From positions 186,001-250,000 of the forward strand of contig NZ_JACVZE010000008.1 in the NCBI RefSeq assembly GCF_015461805.1: 64,000 bases of DNA. The letters are read 5' to 3'. The position numbers and the translations under genes are program-made. This document shows, piece by piece, positions 1-8,349 of the stretch; position 1 is the first letter of the stretch; the number at the start of each line of letters is the position of its first letter. This stretch comes from Pseudomonas pisciculturae. Its GTDB lineage: Bacteria; Pseudomonadota; Gammaproteobacteria; Pseudomonadales; Pseudomonadaceae. The notes below the pieces were generated by a model, which saw only the letters and a list, made by a program, of their open reading frames with translations, was not told the DNA's origin and made no database searches.

Positions 1-305
1 ACGCGGTGTACATGGGCTTCAAGTCGGCATTACGTGCCGCCGCCGACTACGGTTCGCTGGAAGTGCCGCTGCACTTGCGCAACGCCCCGACCAAACTGAT
101 GAAACAGTTGGGTTACGGCGATGAATACCGCTATGCCCACGATGAGCCGGACGCCTATGCGGCCGGCGAAGACTACTTCCCCGATGAGCTTGAGCCGCTG
201 GCGCTCTATCAGCCGGTGCCCCGTGGCCTGGAGCTGAAGATTGGTGAAAAGCTCAATCACCTCGCCCAACTCGATCGACTCAGCCCCAAGCAGCGGAGAA
301 AGTAG
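1..305 (+). CDS. rarA: Replication-associated recombination protein A, C-terminal part (partial)
   Basis: This is the last ~100 codons of a gene that begins upstream of the window. The translated tail (YMGFKSALRAA, EVPLHLRNAPTKLMKQLGYG, YRYAHDEPDAYAAGEDYFPDEL) is the conserved C-terminal region of RarA/MgsA, an AAA+ ATPase of the clamp-loader family acting at stalled replication forks. The AAA+ core is not in view, so the call rests on this tail and on the neighbours rarA-crcB-serS, a common pseudomonad order. The stop codon overlaps the GTG start of crcB by one base, which suggests co-transcription and translational coupling. Confidence 0.88.
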   Translation, partial: AVYMGFKSALRAAADYGSLEVPLHLRNAPTKLMKQLGYGDEYRYAHDEPDAYAAGEDYFPDELEPLALYQPVPRGLELKIGEKLNHLAQLDRLSPKQRRK

Positions 306-679
306 TGCTCAAGACGATTCTTGCCGTGTCCGCAGCCGGCATCGCTGGTACATTATTGCGTTTCGCCACTGGTACTTGGGTCAGCGCCAACTGGCCGAAG
401 CATTATTATGCGGCGACCCTGGCCGTGAACCTGGTGGGCTGCTTGATCATCGGGTTGTTGTACGGCTGGTTCCTGTTGCGCCCGGAAGTGCCGATTGAGA
501 TTCGCGCCGGCTTGATTGTCGGCTTTGTAGGCGGTCTGACGACCTTTTCATCCTTTTCACTGGACACGCTGCGCTTGCTGGAAAGCGGGCAAGCCTTGAT
601 TGCCTTCGGGTACCTGGGCATCAGCGTGTTCGGCGGGCTGCTCGCTACCTGGGCTGGCCTGTCCTTGACCAAACTTTGA
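305..679 (+). CDS. crcB: Fluoride ion channel/exporter CrcB (Fluc)
   Basis: A 124-residue hydrophobic protein with four predicted membrane spans, the usual size for Fluc/CrcB, which removes cytoplasmic fluoride through a dual-topology dimeric channel. Signature segments are visible: the N-terminal glycine-rich AAGIAGTLLRFATG and the GGLTTFSSFSLDT stretch that carries the pore-lining Thr/Phe/Ser residues. The start is GTG, overlapping the rarA stop by one base. No fluoride riboswitch could precede it inside the coding sequence of rarA, so expression is probably set by the operon rather than by fluoride. serS follows after 16 nt. Confidence 0.93.
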   Translation: MLKTILAVSAAGIAGTLLRFATGTWVSANWPKHYYAATLAVNLVGCLIIGLLYGWFLLRPEVPIEIRAGLIVGFVGGLTTFSSFSLDTLRLLESGQALIAFGYLGISVFGGLLATWAGLSLTKL

Positions 680-695
680 TAAACGAGAGACCGAC

Positions 696-1976
696 ATGCT
701 CGATTCCAAACTGTTACGTAGCAACCTTCAGGACGTAGCGGACCGCCTGGCATCCCGTGGCTTTGCCCTGGATGTTGCGCGCATCGAAGCGCTGGAAGAA
801 CAGCGCAAGACCGTCCAGACCCGCACCGAAGCACTGCAGGCTGAGCGTAATGCCCGTTCCAAATCCATCGGTCAGGCCAAGCAGCGCGGCGAAGACATTG
901 CGCCGTTGATGGCAGACGTTGAGCGTATGGGCACCGAGCTGTCCGACGGTAAAGTCGAGCTGGAAGGTATTCAGACCGAGCTGGATTCGATCCTGCTGGG
1001 CATCCCTAACATCCCACACGAATCCGTGCCGGTTGGCGCAGATGAAGACGACAACGTCGAAGTGCGCCGTTGGGGTACGCCAAAAGCCTTTGATTTCGAG
1101 GTTAAAGACCACGTTGCCCTGGGCGAATTGACTGGCGGCCTGGATTTCGAAACCGCCGCCAAGATGTCCGGCGCACGTTTCTCGTTGCTGCGTGGCCCGG
1201 TGGCCCGCCTGCACCGCGCACTGGCGCAGTTCATGATCAACCTGCACACCGCCGAGCACGGCTACGAAGAAGCCTACACGCCATACCTCGTGCAGGCGCC
1301 TGCGCTGATGGGCACTAGCCAACTGCCGAAATTCGAAGAAGACCTGTTCAAGATCAGCCGCGAAGGCGAAGCCGACCTGTACCTGATCCCGACGGCCGAA
1401 GTGTCGCTGACCAACATCGTGTCGGGCGAGATCCTCGACGCTAAAGAGCTGCCGTTGAAGTTCGTGGCCCACTCCCCGTGCTTCCGTAGCGAAGCCGGTG
1501 CCTCGGGTCGCGATACCCGCGGCATGATTCGCCAGCACCAGTTCGACAAAGTGGAGATGGTGCAGATCGTCGAGCCGTCGACTTCGATGCAAGCGCTGGA
1601 AGGCCTGACCGCCAACGCCGAGCGCGTCCTGCAACTGCTGGAACTGCCGTACCGCGTGTTGGCGCTGTGCACCGGCGACATGGGTTTCAGCGCCGTGAAG
1701 ACCTACGACCTCGAAGTGTGGGTGCCAAGCCAGGACAAGTACCGCGAGATTTCGTCGTGCTCCAACTGCGGTGATTTCCAGGCCCGTCGCATGCAAGCGC
1801 GTTTCCGTAACCCGGAAACCGGCAAGCCGGAGCTAGTGCACACCCTCAACGGTTCGGGCCTGGCTGTAGGCCGTACCCTGGTGGCCGTGCTGGAAAACTA
1901 CCAGCAGGCTGATGGCTCCATCCGTGTACCTGAAGTGCTCAAGCCGTACATGGCGGGCGTTGAGGTCATCGGTTAA
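696..1976 (+). CDS. serS: Serine--tRNA ligase
   Basis: Cytoplasmic class II aminoacyl-tRNA synthetase of 426 residues (family about 425-430) that charges tRNA-Ser. The N-terminal ~110 residues form the long antiparallel coiled coil that grips the tRNA-Ser long variable arm (LEEQRKTVQTRTEALQAERN). The catalytic domain shows class II motif 2 (FRSEAGASGRDTRGMIRQHQ) and motif 3 (NGSGLAVGRTLVAVLENYQ). ATG start preceded by AACGAGAG. Its stop is immediately followed by the cysG ATG with no spacer. A cognate tRNA-Ser(UGA) gene lies at 29 kb in the same window. Confidence 0.98.
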   Translation: MLDSKLLRSNLQDVADRLASRGFALDVARIEALEEQRKTVQTRTEALQAERNARSKSIGQAKQRGEDIAPLMADVERMGTELSDGKVELEGIQTELDSILLGIPNIPHESVPVGADEDDNVEVRRWGTPKAFDFEVKDHVALGELTGGLDFETAAKMSGARFSLLRGPVARLHRALAQFMINLHTAEHGYEEAYTPYLVQAPALMGTSQLPKFEEDLFKISREGEADLYLIPTAEVSLTNIVSGEILDAKELPLKFVAHSPCFRSEAGASGRDTRGMIRQHQFDKVEMVQIVEPSTSMQALEGLTANAERVLQLLELPYRVLALCTGDMGFSAVKTYDLEVWVPSQDKYREISSCSNCGDFQARRMQARFRNPETGKPELVHTLNGSGLAVGRTLVAVLENYQQADGSIRVPEVLKPYMAGVEVIG

Positions 1977-3371
1977 ATGGAATTTCTGCCGCTGTTTCAT
2001 AACCTGCGCGGCAGTCGTGTGTTGGTCGTCGGTGGCGGGGAGATTGCCTTGCGCAAATCCCGGCTGCTGGCCGACGCCGGCGCGTTGCTGCGGGTGGTTG
2101 CTCCCCAGATCGAAGACCAACTCAATGAGTTGGTGCTGGGCAGTGGCGGGGAATTGATTCTGCGCGGTTATCAGGAGGCCGACCTCGACGGTTGCACCCT
2201 GGTAATCGCGGCAACCGACGACGAGCCGCTGAACGCGCAAGTGTCCAGCGATGCCAAGCGCCGTTGCGTTCCGGTCAACGTGGTGGATGCGCCGGCCCTG
2301 TGCAGCGTGATCTTCCCGGCAATTGTCGACCGCTCGCCCTTGGTGATTGCGGTGTCCAGTGGCGGCGATGCGCCGGTGCTGGCGCGCTTGATCCGCGCCA
2401 AGTTGGAAACCTGGATTCCGTCCACCTACGGCCAGCTGGCGGGGTTGGCGGCGCGTTTTCGTGCCCAGGTCAAAGGTTTGTACCCGGATGTGCAGCAACG
2501 TCGCGCGTTTTGGGAAGAGGTTTTTCAGGGGCCGATTGCCGATCGGCAGTTGGCCGGGCAGGGCGCCGAAGCCGAGCGCCTGTTGATCGAAAAGGTCAAT
2601 GGTGCGCCGCCCTATGCGCCAGGTGAGGTGTACTTGGTAGGTGCAGGGCCGGGTGACCCGGATCTGTTGACCTTCCGCGCCTTGCGCCTGATGCAGCAAG
2701 CCGATGTGGTGCTGTACGACCGCTTGGTAGCGCCTGCGATTCTCGAGCTGTGCCGCCGTGATGCCGAGCGCGTCTACGTCGGCAAGCGTCGCGCAGACCA
2801 TGCTGTGCCCCAGGACCAGATCAACCAGCAATTGGTGGACCTGGCCAAGCAAGGCAAGCGCGTGCTGCGCCTCAAGGGTGGCGACCCGTTTATCTTTGGG
2901 CGGGGTGGAGAAGAGATCGAGGAACTGGCGGCCCATGGCATCCCGTTCCAAGTGGTGCCGGGCATCACGGCGGCCAGTGGTTGCGCGGCGTATGCCGGGA
3001 TTCCGCTGACCCACCGCGACTATGCGCAATCGGTGCGTTTCATCACTGGGCATTTAAAGGACGGGACGTCGGACCTGCCTTGGCATGACCTGGTGGGACC
3101 ATCGCAGACCCTGGTGTTCTACATGGGCTTGATTGGCTTGCCGATCATCTGCGAACAGCTGATCAAGCATGGGCGTGCGGCAGATACGCCGGCAGCGTTG
3201 ATCCAGCAGGGCACTACGTCCAACCAGCGCGTGTTTACCGGCACGCTGGCGGACTTGCCGCGCATGGTGGCGGAGCATGAAGTGCATGCGCCGACACTGG
3301 TGATCGTGGGTGAAGTGGTGGTGTTGCGCGAGAAGCTCAAGTGGTTTGAAGGCGCTCAGTCCCAAATCTGA
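1977..3371 (+). CDS. cysG: Siroheme synthase (uroporphyrinogen methyltransferase / precorrin-2 dehydrogenase / ferrochelatase)
   Basis: 464-residue trifunctional enzyme making siroheme for sulfite and nitrite reductases. The N-terminal half is the NAD-binding dehydrogenase/ferrochelatase module, with the Rossmann motif VLVVGGGEIALRKS near residue 15. The C-terminal half (from about residue 215) is the SAM-dependent methyltransferase with VYLVGAGPGDPDLLTFRAL and GGDPFIFGRGGEE. Length matches E. coli CysG (457). It starts one base after serS stops, so it is read from the same transcript. A REP doublet follows the stop. The tus genes for tRNA 2-thiolation lie just beyond, so this area groups sulfur-linked functions. 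Confidence 0.97.
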   Translation: MEFLPLFHNLRGSRVLVVGGGEIALRKSRLLADAGALLRVVAPQIEDQLNELVLGSGGELILRGYQEADLDGCTLVIAATDDEPLNAQVSSDAKRRCVPVNVVDAPALCSVIFPAIVDRSPLVIAVSSGGDAPVLARLIRAKLETWIPSTYGQLAGLAARFRAQVKGLYPDVQQRRAFWEEVFQGPIADRQLAGQGAEAERLLIEKVNGAPPYAPGEVYLVGAGPGDPDLLTFRALRLMQQADVVLYDRLVAPAILELCRRDAERVYVGKRRADHAVPQDQINQQLVDLAKQGKRVLRLKGGDPFIFGRGGEEIEELAAHGIPFQVVPGITAASGCAAYAGIPLTHRDYAQSVRFITGHLKDGTSDLPWHDLVGPSQTLVFYMGLIGLPIICEQLIKHGRAADTPAALIQQGTTSNQRVFTGTLADLPRMVAEHEVHAPTLVIVGEVVVLREKLKWFEGAQSQI

Positions 3372-3383
3372 GCCTTTTAAAAG

Positions 3384-3456
3384 CATCGGGAGCAAGCCCC
3401 CTCCCACATTTTGACCGCGCCGCCTGTCAAATGTGGGAGGGGGCTTGCCCCCGATG
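3384..3456. repeat. REP doublet (REPIN-like inverted pair)
   Basis: Two copies of a Pseudomonas REP palindrome face each other between convergent cysG and the hydroquinone reductase gene. The left copy reads CATCGGGAGCAAGCCCC then CTCCCACATTTTGACC. The right copy is its inverted counterpart, TCAAATGTGGGAGG then GGGCTTGCCCCCGATG. The same family recurs at 8.3 and 13.6 kb, with related classes at 9.8, 11.5 and 32.2 kb. At a convergent junction it may also stop transcription from both sides. Confidence 0.9.
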
Positions 3457-3485
3457 AGGCCCTCAATCACCGCCCATCTTTTGGA

Positions 3486-4481
3486 TCAGTCCCAGACACC
3501 CTTGGTGCTCAACCGACCCCTATCATACTTACCATCAAACCCCTGCAACGGCCCCTTCGGCACAATCCCCGTCGGATTGATCGTACGATGGCTGGCATAG
3601 TAATGCCCTTTGATGTGTTCAAAATCCACCGTCTCGGCCACGCCCGGCCACTGATACAACTCCCTTAGCCAGTTCGACAGGTTCGGATACTCCGCAATCC
3701 TGCGCAAATTGCATTTGAAGTGCCCGTAATACACCGCGTCAAATCGAATCAGCGTGGTGAACAGGCGCACATCGGCTTCGGTCAGGTATTCGCCGGCCAG
3801 GTAGCGATGGTCACTCAGGTGCTGTTCCAGATAATCCAACTCGGCAAATACATCATCAAACGCACTTTCATACGCCTGCTGCGAAGTGGCGAAGCCTGCG
3901 CGGTATACGCCGTTGTTCACCGCGGGGTAGATGCGCTCGTTTAGCGTGTCGATGGTGCCACGTAGCGGCTGCGGGTAGAAATCCAGGGTGTTGCCAGTCA
4001 GCCCGTTGAACGCGCTGTTGAACATGCGGATGATTTCCGCCGATTCATTGCTGACGATGCGATTGAGCTTTTTGTCCCACAACACGGGCACTGTCACGCG
4101 GCCGGTGTAGTCGGCAGTGTCAGCCGTGTAGCGTTGATGCATGAAGGCAAAGTCGTCGAGGGCGTCACCGCTGGAGCCGTGAGCTTTGTCGAAGGTCCAG
4201 CCGTTTTCCAGCATCAACCAACTGACCACCGACACGTCGATCAGGCCTTCCAGGCCCTTGAGCTTGCGCATGATCAGCGTGCGGTGAGCCCAGGGGCAAG
4301 CGAGGGACACATACAAGTGGTAACGACCGGCTTCGGCCTTGAAGCCACCTTCGCCGCTGGGGCCAGGCGCGCCGTCGGCGGTCACCCAGTTGCGGCGTTG
4401 CGCCTGTTCGCGCTGGAAAGCGCCATCTGCGCTACTTTCGTACCACTGGTCTTTCCAGTGCCCTTCGATCAGCAAACCCAT
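3486..4481 (-). CDS. yqjG: Glutathionyl-hydroquinone reductase (YqjG/ECM4 family, xi-class GST)
   Basis: 331-residue cytoplasmic enzyme that reduces glutathionyl-hydroquinones to free hydroquinones using glutathione. The N-terminal thioredoxin-fold half carries the catalytic cysteine in ACPWAHR (Cys62), the xi-class signature. The C-terminal alpha-helical GST domain includes the ALDDFAFMHQRY and RYLAGEYLTEADVRLF segments. ATG start. Transcribed toward cysG and separated by ~90 nt from the upstream ybiB-like gene, so it may be a separate unit. It could help handle quinones from aromatic catabolism, but that link is inference. Confidence 0.93.
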   Translation of the reverse strand: MGLLIEGHWKDQWYESSADGAFQREQAQRRNWVTADGAPGPSGEGGFKAEAGRYHLYVSLACPWAHRTLIMRKLKGLEGLIDVSVVSWLMLENGWTFDKAHGSSGDALDDFAFMHQRYTADTADYTGRVTVPVLWDKKLNRIVSNESAEIIRMFNSAFNGLTGNTLDFYPQPLRGTIDTLNERIYPAVNNGVYRAGFATSQQAYESAFDDVFAELDYLEQHLSDHRYLAGEYLTEADVRLFTTLIRFDAVYYGHFKCNLRRIAEYPNLSNWLRELYQWPGVAETVDFEHIKGHYYASHRTINPTGIVPKGPLQGFDGKYDRGRLSTKGVWD

Positions 4482-4569
4482 GACTGGCTCCTCAACTATT
4501 AAGCGTTGGAAGCCAGTCTAAAGGGATAGGTTCGATTTAAAAGCGCAAAGACTGCGGGTGAATTATCGA

Positions 4570-5571
4570 TTAAATCGATTTGTCTCGCGCGTCCCAGTAT
4601 TGCTGGGCCACAATGAAGGCTTGTTCCCGTGAGTGACCCAAGCCGCGCAATGTCAGCGCCATCGTGGCAATCAGTGCCAGTTGCGGGTAGCTGTCCTCGA
4701 CGTCGCCACGCCACAGTGCTTTCAAGTGCTCGGGCTCCAAGGCCGCCGGCTTGACATGACGCTGAGCGGAGAGCGCGGGCCATTCCTCATCCCAGCTTTC
4801 GCCGCCAGTGGTGCCATACAGGTGGCTTGTGGCGTCGGGGTTGATCTCGATTTCGCCGCCGTCGCCTTTCACCACAATCACGTTGTCGCCCAGCAGGCCG
4901 CTGGCATCGCGATGCACACCCTGATAACCGGGGTGGAAAATGCTTTGCAGGCCCAGGCGAGCATTCAACGGGTTAAGCAGGCGCGCCAAAGAATGGATTG
5001 GCGAACGCAGGCCGAGGGTGTTGCGCAAATCGATCATGCGTTGCAACTGCGGTGCCCAGTCGCCCAGCGGGATAAACGCCAGATTGCCCTGTTCGAAGGC
5101 GCTTTCTACCTGCTGCCAATTGCGGCACAGCGGGATCTGCAAATATTCCAGCAGTTGTTCGGTGTACAACCGGCCCGCCGTGTGGGCGCCGCCGCCGTGC
5201 ATCAGGATGCGCACACCGTTTTGCGCCAGGCACTTGGCCGCCAGCAGGTACCACGGCAGGTGGCGTTTTTTGCCCGCGTAGGTTGGCCAGTCCACATCCA
5301 CGTTCAGTGACGGGGCATCGAGGCGTTCGCGCAAGGCCTCGGTGAAGCCGGCGAGTTCTTCCGGGCTTTCTTCCTTGTGGCGCAACAGCATCAGGAAGGC
5401 GCCGAGTTGGGTGTCTTCGACTTTTTCGTCGAGCAGCATGCCCATGGCTTCGCGGGCTTCCTCGCGGGTGAGGTTGCGCGCGCCGCGCTTGCCTTTGCCC
5501 AGGATGCGCACGAATTGCGCAAACGGGTGCTCGGCAGGGGTTTCAAGGGTGAGCGGGGCAAAGTCGGTCAT
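4570..5571 (-). CDS. ybiB: Anthranilate-phosphoribosyltransferase-like protein (TrpD2/YbiB family)
   Basis: 333 residues with the glycosyltransferase family 3 fold of TrpD: an N-terminal helical domain (LTREEAREAMGMLLDEKV) and the phosphoribosyl-transferase core with MHGGGAHTAGRL. YbiB/TrpD2 proteins bind nucleic acids and are not thought to make tryptophan, so a tRNA- or DNA-related role is more likely. The ATG at 5571 overlaps the tusE stop by four bases (ATGA), so it is the last gene of a tusD-C-B-E-ybiB operon. A TTG two codons upstream is possible but the overlapping ATG fits better. Confidence 0.86.
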   Translation of the reverse strand: MTDFAPLTLETPAEHPFAQFVRILGKGKRGARNLTREEAREAMGMLLDEKVEDTQLGAFLMLLRHKEESPEELAGFTEALRERLDAPSLNVDVDWPTYAGKKRHLPWYLLAAKCLAQNGVRILMHGGGAHTAGRLYTEQLLEYLQIPLCRNWQQVESAFEQGNLAFIPLGDWAPQLQRMIDLRNTLGLRSPIHSLARLLNPLNARLGLQSIFHPGYQGVHRDASGLLGDNVIVVKGDGGEIEINPDATSHLYGTTGGESWDEEWPALSAQRHVKPAALEPEHLKALWRGDVEDSYPQLALIATMALTLRGLGHSREQAFIVAQQYWDARDKSI

Positions 5572-5903
5572 AAGCAATTCGTCGGCCTGGGCAGGCCCGC
5601 CAGCTTGGCGGCGAGTTTGGCGGGAGTGCCGTTGAACAGTTTGTTGAGGTGCAGGCTGTTGCCCTTTTCCGGGCCCAGCTTCAAGGAGGTGTACTTGATC
5701 AGCGGGCGCGTGGCCGGGGACAGCTGAAACTCAGCGTAGAAGCCGCGCAGCAGGTCGAGGATTTCCCAGTGGTCGGGCGTCAACGCCAGCGGTTCGGCGG
5801 CGGCCAGGGCATTGGCGACTTCGACGGACCAGTCGTTCAGGTCGACGAGATAGCCGTCCTTGTCCAGCTCATAGGTGCGTTCGCCTACGGTCAAGGTGTT
5901 CAT
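5568..5903 (-). CDS. tusE: Sulfurtransferase TusE (DsrC family)
   Basis: 111-residue DsrC-like sulfur carrier of the 2-thiouridine relay. It accepts persulfide sulfur from TusBCD and passes it to MnmA for the wobble uridine of tRNA Lys, Glu and Gln. The defining penultimate cysteine is present at the C-terminus (PRPTNCL, Cys110). The conserved GYLVDLNDWS and GPEKGNSLHLNKLFNG segments are visible. The start is the ATG (MNTLTV) overlapping tusB by four bases; the reading frame is open further upstream, but that stretch lies inside tusB and is not conserved in character. Confidence 0.94.
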   Translation of the reverse strand: MNTLTVGERTYELDKDGYLVDLNDWSVEVANALAAAEPLALTPDHWEILDLLRGFYAEFQLSPATRPLIKYTSLKLGPEKGNSLHLNKLFNGTPAKLAAKLAGLPRPTNCL

Positions 5904-6178
5904 AGCCAGCTGTTGACCTTGTCGTAGTCGAGCGACAGTTGCACGAAAGCGGGGTAGTCCACGCTGTCGGCCCAGTCGGGTAAGGGCAGGTTGCGCGCCT
6001 GCATGTCTTCGGCCAGCACAAACACTTTCACGCCCTTGGTGTGCAGGGCGGGGGCGTGTAGCCCGTAGGCGCCGTCGCCGCACAGCAGGATCGCGTCCTC
6101 GGCGCCGCAGATACGCAGGCAGCTGTCGAGGCGACTGTCGGAAAACGGCGAGTGAGACACCACATGTAAAGTCGACAT
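5900..6178 (-). CDS. tusB: Sulfurtransferase complex subunit TusB (DsrH family)
   Basis: 92 residues, the usual TusB size. It forms the TusBCD heterohexamer of the 2-thiouridine relay. It has the DsrH-like fold pattern MSTLHVVSHSPF ... DAILLCGDGAYGL ... VKVFVLAEDMQARNL. Its ATG shares one base with the tusC stop, and its own stop overlaps the tusE start (ATGA), as in a tightly coupled operon. Confidence 0.93.
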   Translation of the reverse strand: MSTLHVVSHSPFSDSRLDSCLRICGAEDAILLCGDGAYGLHAPALHTKGVKVFVLAEDMQARNLPLPDWADSVDYPAFVQLSLDYDKVNSWL

Positions 6179-6528
6179 CAGAGGGTAATCACCTGATCGT
6201 AGCGGTCAATCAATTGGGAAATAGCCTCGTTGCTCAACGGTTGCGCCTCGGTGGGCGGCGTCAAGCCACGCACGGCCATGCTGTGGCGGCAGACAAATAC
6301 ATCGTCGATGCCGAACAGCCCCAATGCTTGCAGGTTGGCGCTGAGGTCCTTTTGTTGCACGGCCTTGGCGTTCTGGTGCGGTGCGAGTTGGAACACGCCG
6401 TCGTCCATGAACAGCAAGCCGATGGGCAGATCAAACGCGCCGCCGGCCAGCACGATATCCAGCGCTTCCCGCGCACTTGGCCCCGACCACGGCGCCTGAC
6501 GGCTGATCACTAATAAGGATTTGGACAC
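6178..6528 (-). CDS. tusC: Sulfurtransferase complex subunit TusC (DsrF family)
   Basis: 116 residues, partner of TusB and TusD in sulfur transfer for tRNA wobble thiolation. DsrF-like features are KSLLVISRQAPWSGPSAREALD and the hydrophobic strand LPIGLLFMDDGVFQL. I chose the GTG at 6528 (VSKSLL) because GGAGG sits eight bases upstream and it directly follows the tusD stop. An upstream TTG in the same frame would add five residues and overlap tusD. Confidence 0.93.
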   Translation of the reverse strand: MSKSLLVISRQAPWSGPSAREALDIVLAGGAFDLPIGLLFMDDGVFQLAPHQNAKAVQQKDLSANLQALGLFGIDDVFVCRHSMAVRGLTPPTEAQPLSNEAISQLIDRYDQVITL

Positions 6529-6529
6529 G

Positions 6530-6922
6530 TCATGGCCCTCCAAAACAGATCAGGCGGTCGGCGGTCTGCGCGGCATCATGCAATTGGCCTAGGCCCGACA
6601 ACGCCCACGGCGCGTCCAGGTTCACGGCGCTACGCTGGTAACGAGCGGCTTCTTCGCTATTGAGCACACCACGACGCAAGGCCGCAGCGATGCAGACCAC
6701 ACCGTCAAGCTGGTGCTGGCTGACAAACTCGCGCCATTGACGCGCGACATCTTGCTCATCCTGAGGGGCGACGATGTTATTGGACGCGGCGTACACGCCG
6801 TCCTGATAGAAAAACAGCCGCACAATCTCATGCCCACCGGCCAACGCCGCCTGGGCAAACAGCAGGGCGCGGCGCGAGGAGGGCGCATGGGCGGCACTAA
6901 ACACTGCAATCGCAAACTTCAT
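6530..6922 (-). CDS. tusD: Sulfurtransferase complex subunit TusD (DsrE family)
   Basis: 130 residues with the active cysteine expected for TusD: Cys77 in LDGVVCIAAALRRGV, matching the E. coli TusD position 78. It receives sulfur from TusA and hands it to TusE. The start is ATG (MKFAIAVFSA); the open frame extends 38 codons upstream but without family character. First gene of tusD-C-B-E-ybiB. The ~155 nt upstream, shared with the divergent CoA-transferase gene, must hold both promoters. Confidence 0.94.
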   Translation of the reverse strand: MKFAIAVFSAAHAPSSRRALLFAQAALAGGHEIVRLFFYQDGVYAASNNIVAPQDEQDVARQWREFVSQHQLDGVVCIAAALRRGVLNSEEAARYQRSAVNLDAPWALSGLGQLHDAAQTADRLICFGGP

Positions 6923-7079
6923 GGAACACTCTGCAAGCAAACGTGGGCCAATGATAAAGCCGCCGCCGTGAAAAAGCCCGCCGTGATCAAAACAGTCACT
7001 GTCACTGAACGTTCTGACGATTGCCGGTAGGACCAAGGCTGCCTAGTCTGTGGGCAACCGAAACGGAATTGGAGTGCCC

Positions 7080-8243
7080 ATGTCTGGCCCCTTGGCGTCC
7101 CTTAAAGTATTGGATTTCTCTACGCTGCTGCCCGGCCCGTTTGCATCCTTGATGCTGGCGGACATGGGCGCCGAGGTGCTGCGTATCGAATCGCCCACGC
7201 GCATGGACCTGCTGCGGGTGCTGCCGCCCCACGACCAAGGTACATCGGCCAGCCATGCGTACCTCAACCGCAACAAGCGCAGTTTGGCGCTGGACCTCAA
7301 GCAAGCTGAGGCAGTGGAGATTGTGCGCGCGTTGGTCAAGGACTACGACATTGTCCTGGAGCAGTTTCGGCCCGGCGTGATGGAGCGGCTGGGTCTGGGC
7401 TATGAGGCGTTGAAGGCGATCAATCCCCGGTTGATTTATGTCTCGATCACCGGTTACGGCCAGACCGGCCCCTACAAGGATCGCGCCGGTCACGATATCA
7501 ACTACCTCGCGTTGGCCGGCATAGCCAGCTATACGGGGCGCCAGGACAGCGGGCCGGTGCCGTTGGGCGTGCAGGTGGCGGATGTGGGCGGTGGTTCGTT
7601 GCATGCGGTGGTGGGGTTGCTGGCGGCTGTGATTGCTCGGCAGCACAGCGGCGTCGGCCAATACCTTGATGTCAGCATGACGGATTGTTCGTTCAGCTTG
7701 AACGCCATGGCGGCCTCGGGTTACCTGGCTTGCGGGGTGGAGCCTGGGCGGGAAGGACATGTATTGAACGGCGGCAGTTTCTACGATTACTACCGCACGC
7801 GCGATGGGCGTTGGATGTCGGTAGGCAGTCTGGAGCCAGGGTTTATGCTGCAATTGTGCGACGCATTGGGGCGCTCTGACTTGGCGGCGCTGGGATTGTC
7901 GCCGCAGCTTAAGATTGCGCTCCAAGTTGAGTTTGAAAAGCGCAGTTTCGATGAGCTGTGTGAATTGTTTGCCGCAGTGGATGCCTGTGTCGAGCCGGTG
8001 CTGAGCTTGAGCGAGGCGGTGGAGCATCCGCAATTGAAAGCGCGGGGGTTGGTCAGCCAGGTGCCGCGCGGCGATGGCTCGACTCAGGCGCAGTTGGCTT
8101 GCCCGCTGAAGTTTTCTGATGGTCTGCCGGAGCCAAGGCATATTGGGGTTGCGGTGGGGGCGCACAGTGATGAGGTGTTGGTGGAGTTGGGGTTCAGTGC
8201 TCAGCGGATAGAGCAATTGCGGCAGACCAAGGTGGTTGGGTGA
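7080..8243 (+). CDS. CaiB/BaiF family CoA-transferase (class III)
   Basis: 387 residues of the class III CoA-transferase family, which includes formyl-CoA transferase and alpha-methylacyl-CoA racemase. The N-terminal core motif SLKVLDFSTLLPGPFASLMLADMGAEV, the central YVSITGYGQTGPYKDRAGHDINY with the aspartate expected to carry the acyl group, and the C-terminal LKARGLV are present. The LPGPFAS motif and overall size resemble alpha-methylacyl-CoA racemases more than formyl-CoA transferase, but the substrate cannot be named. Start is ATG at 7080 with TTGGAG upstream; a longer frame from 7050 would bury this ribosome site. It stands alone, followed by a REP doublet. Confidence 0.87.
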   Translation: MSGPLASLKVLDFSTLLPGPFASLMLADMGAEVLRIESPTRMDLLRVLPPHDQGTSASHAYLNRNKRSLALDLKQAEAVEIVRALVKDYDIVLEQFRPGVMERLGLGYEALKAINPRLIYVSITGYGQTGPYKDRAGHDINYLALAGIASYTGRQDSGPVPLGVQVADVGGGSLHAVVGLLAAVIARQHSGVGQYLDVSMTDCSFSLNAMAASGYLACGVEPGREGHVLNGGSFYDYYRTRDGRWMSVGSLEPGFMLQLCDALGRSDLAALGLSPQLKIALQVEFEKRSFDELCELFAAVDACVEPVLSLSEAVEHPQLKARGLVSQVPRGDGSTQAQLACPLKFSDGLPEPRHIGVAVGAHSDEVLVELGFSAQRIEQLRQTKVVG

Positions 8244-8254
8244 CTGGTCTGGTG

Positions 8255-8347
8255 CTATCGGGGGCAAGCCCCCTCCCACACTGATCATCGGTACGGTCAA
8301 AATGTGGGAGGGGCGGTGCGACGATTCGACTTGCCCCCCGATGAGGC
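8255..8347. repeat. REP doublet with a variant right arm
   Basis: The left copy (TATCGGGGGCAAGCCCCC then TCCCACA) is a standard REP. In the right, inverted copy the stem is interrupted after GTGGGAGGGGC by about 18 extra bases (GGTGCGACGATTCGACTT) before GCCCCCCGATG. Exactly the same interruption occurs in the doublet at 13.6 kb, so it is an inherited sub-type rather than random damage. It lies between the convergent CoA-transferase and SprT-like genes. Confidence 0.87.
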
Positions 8348-8349
8348 CC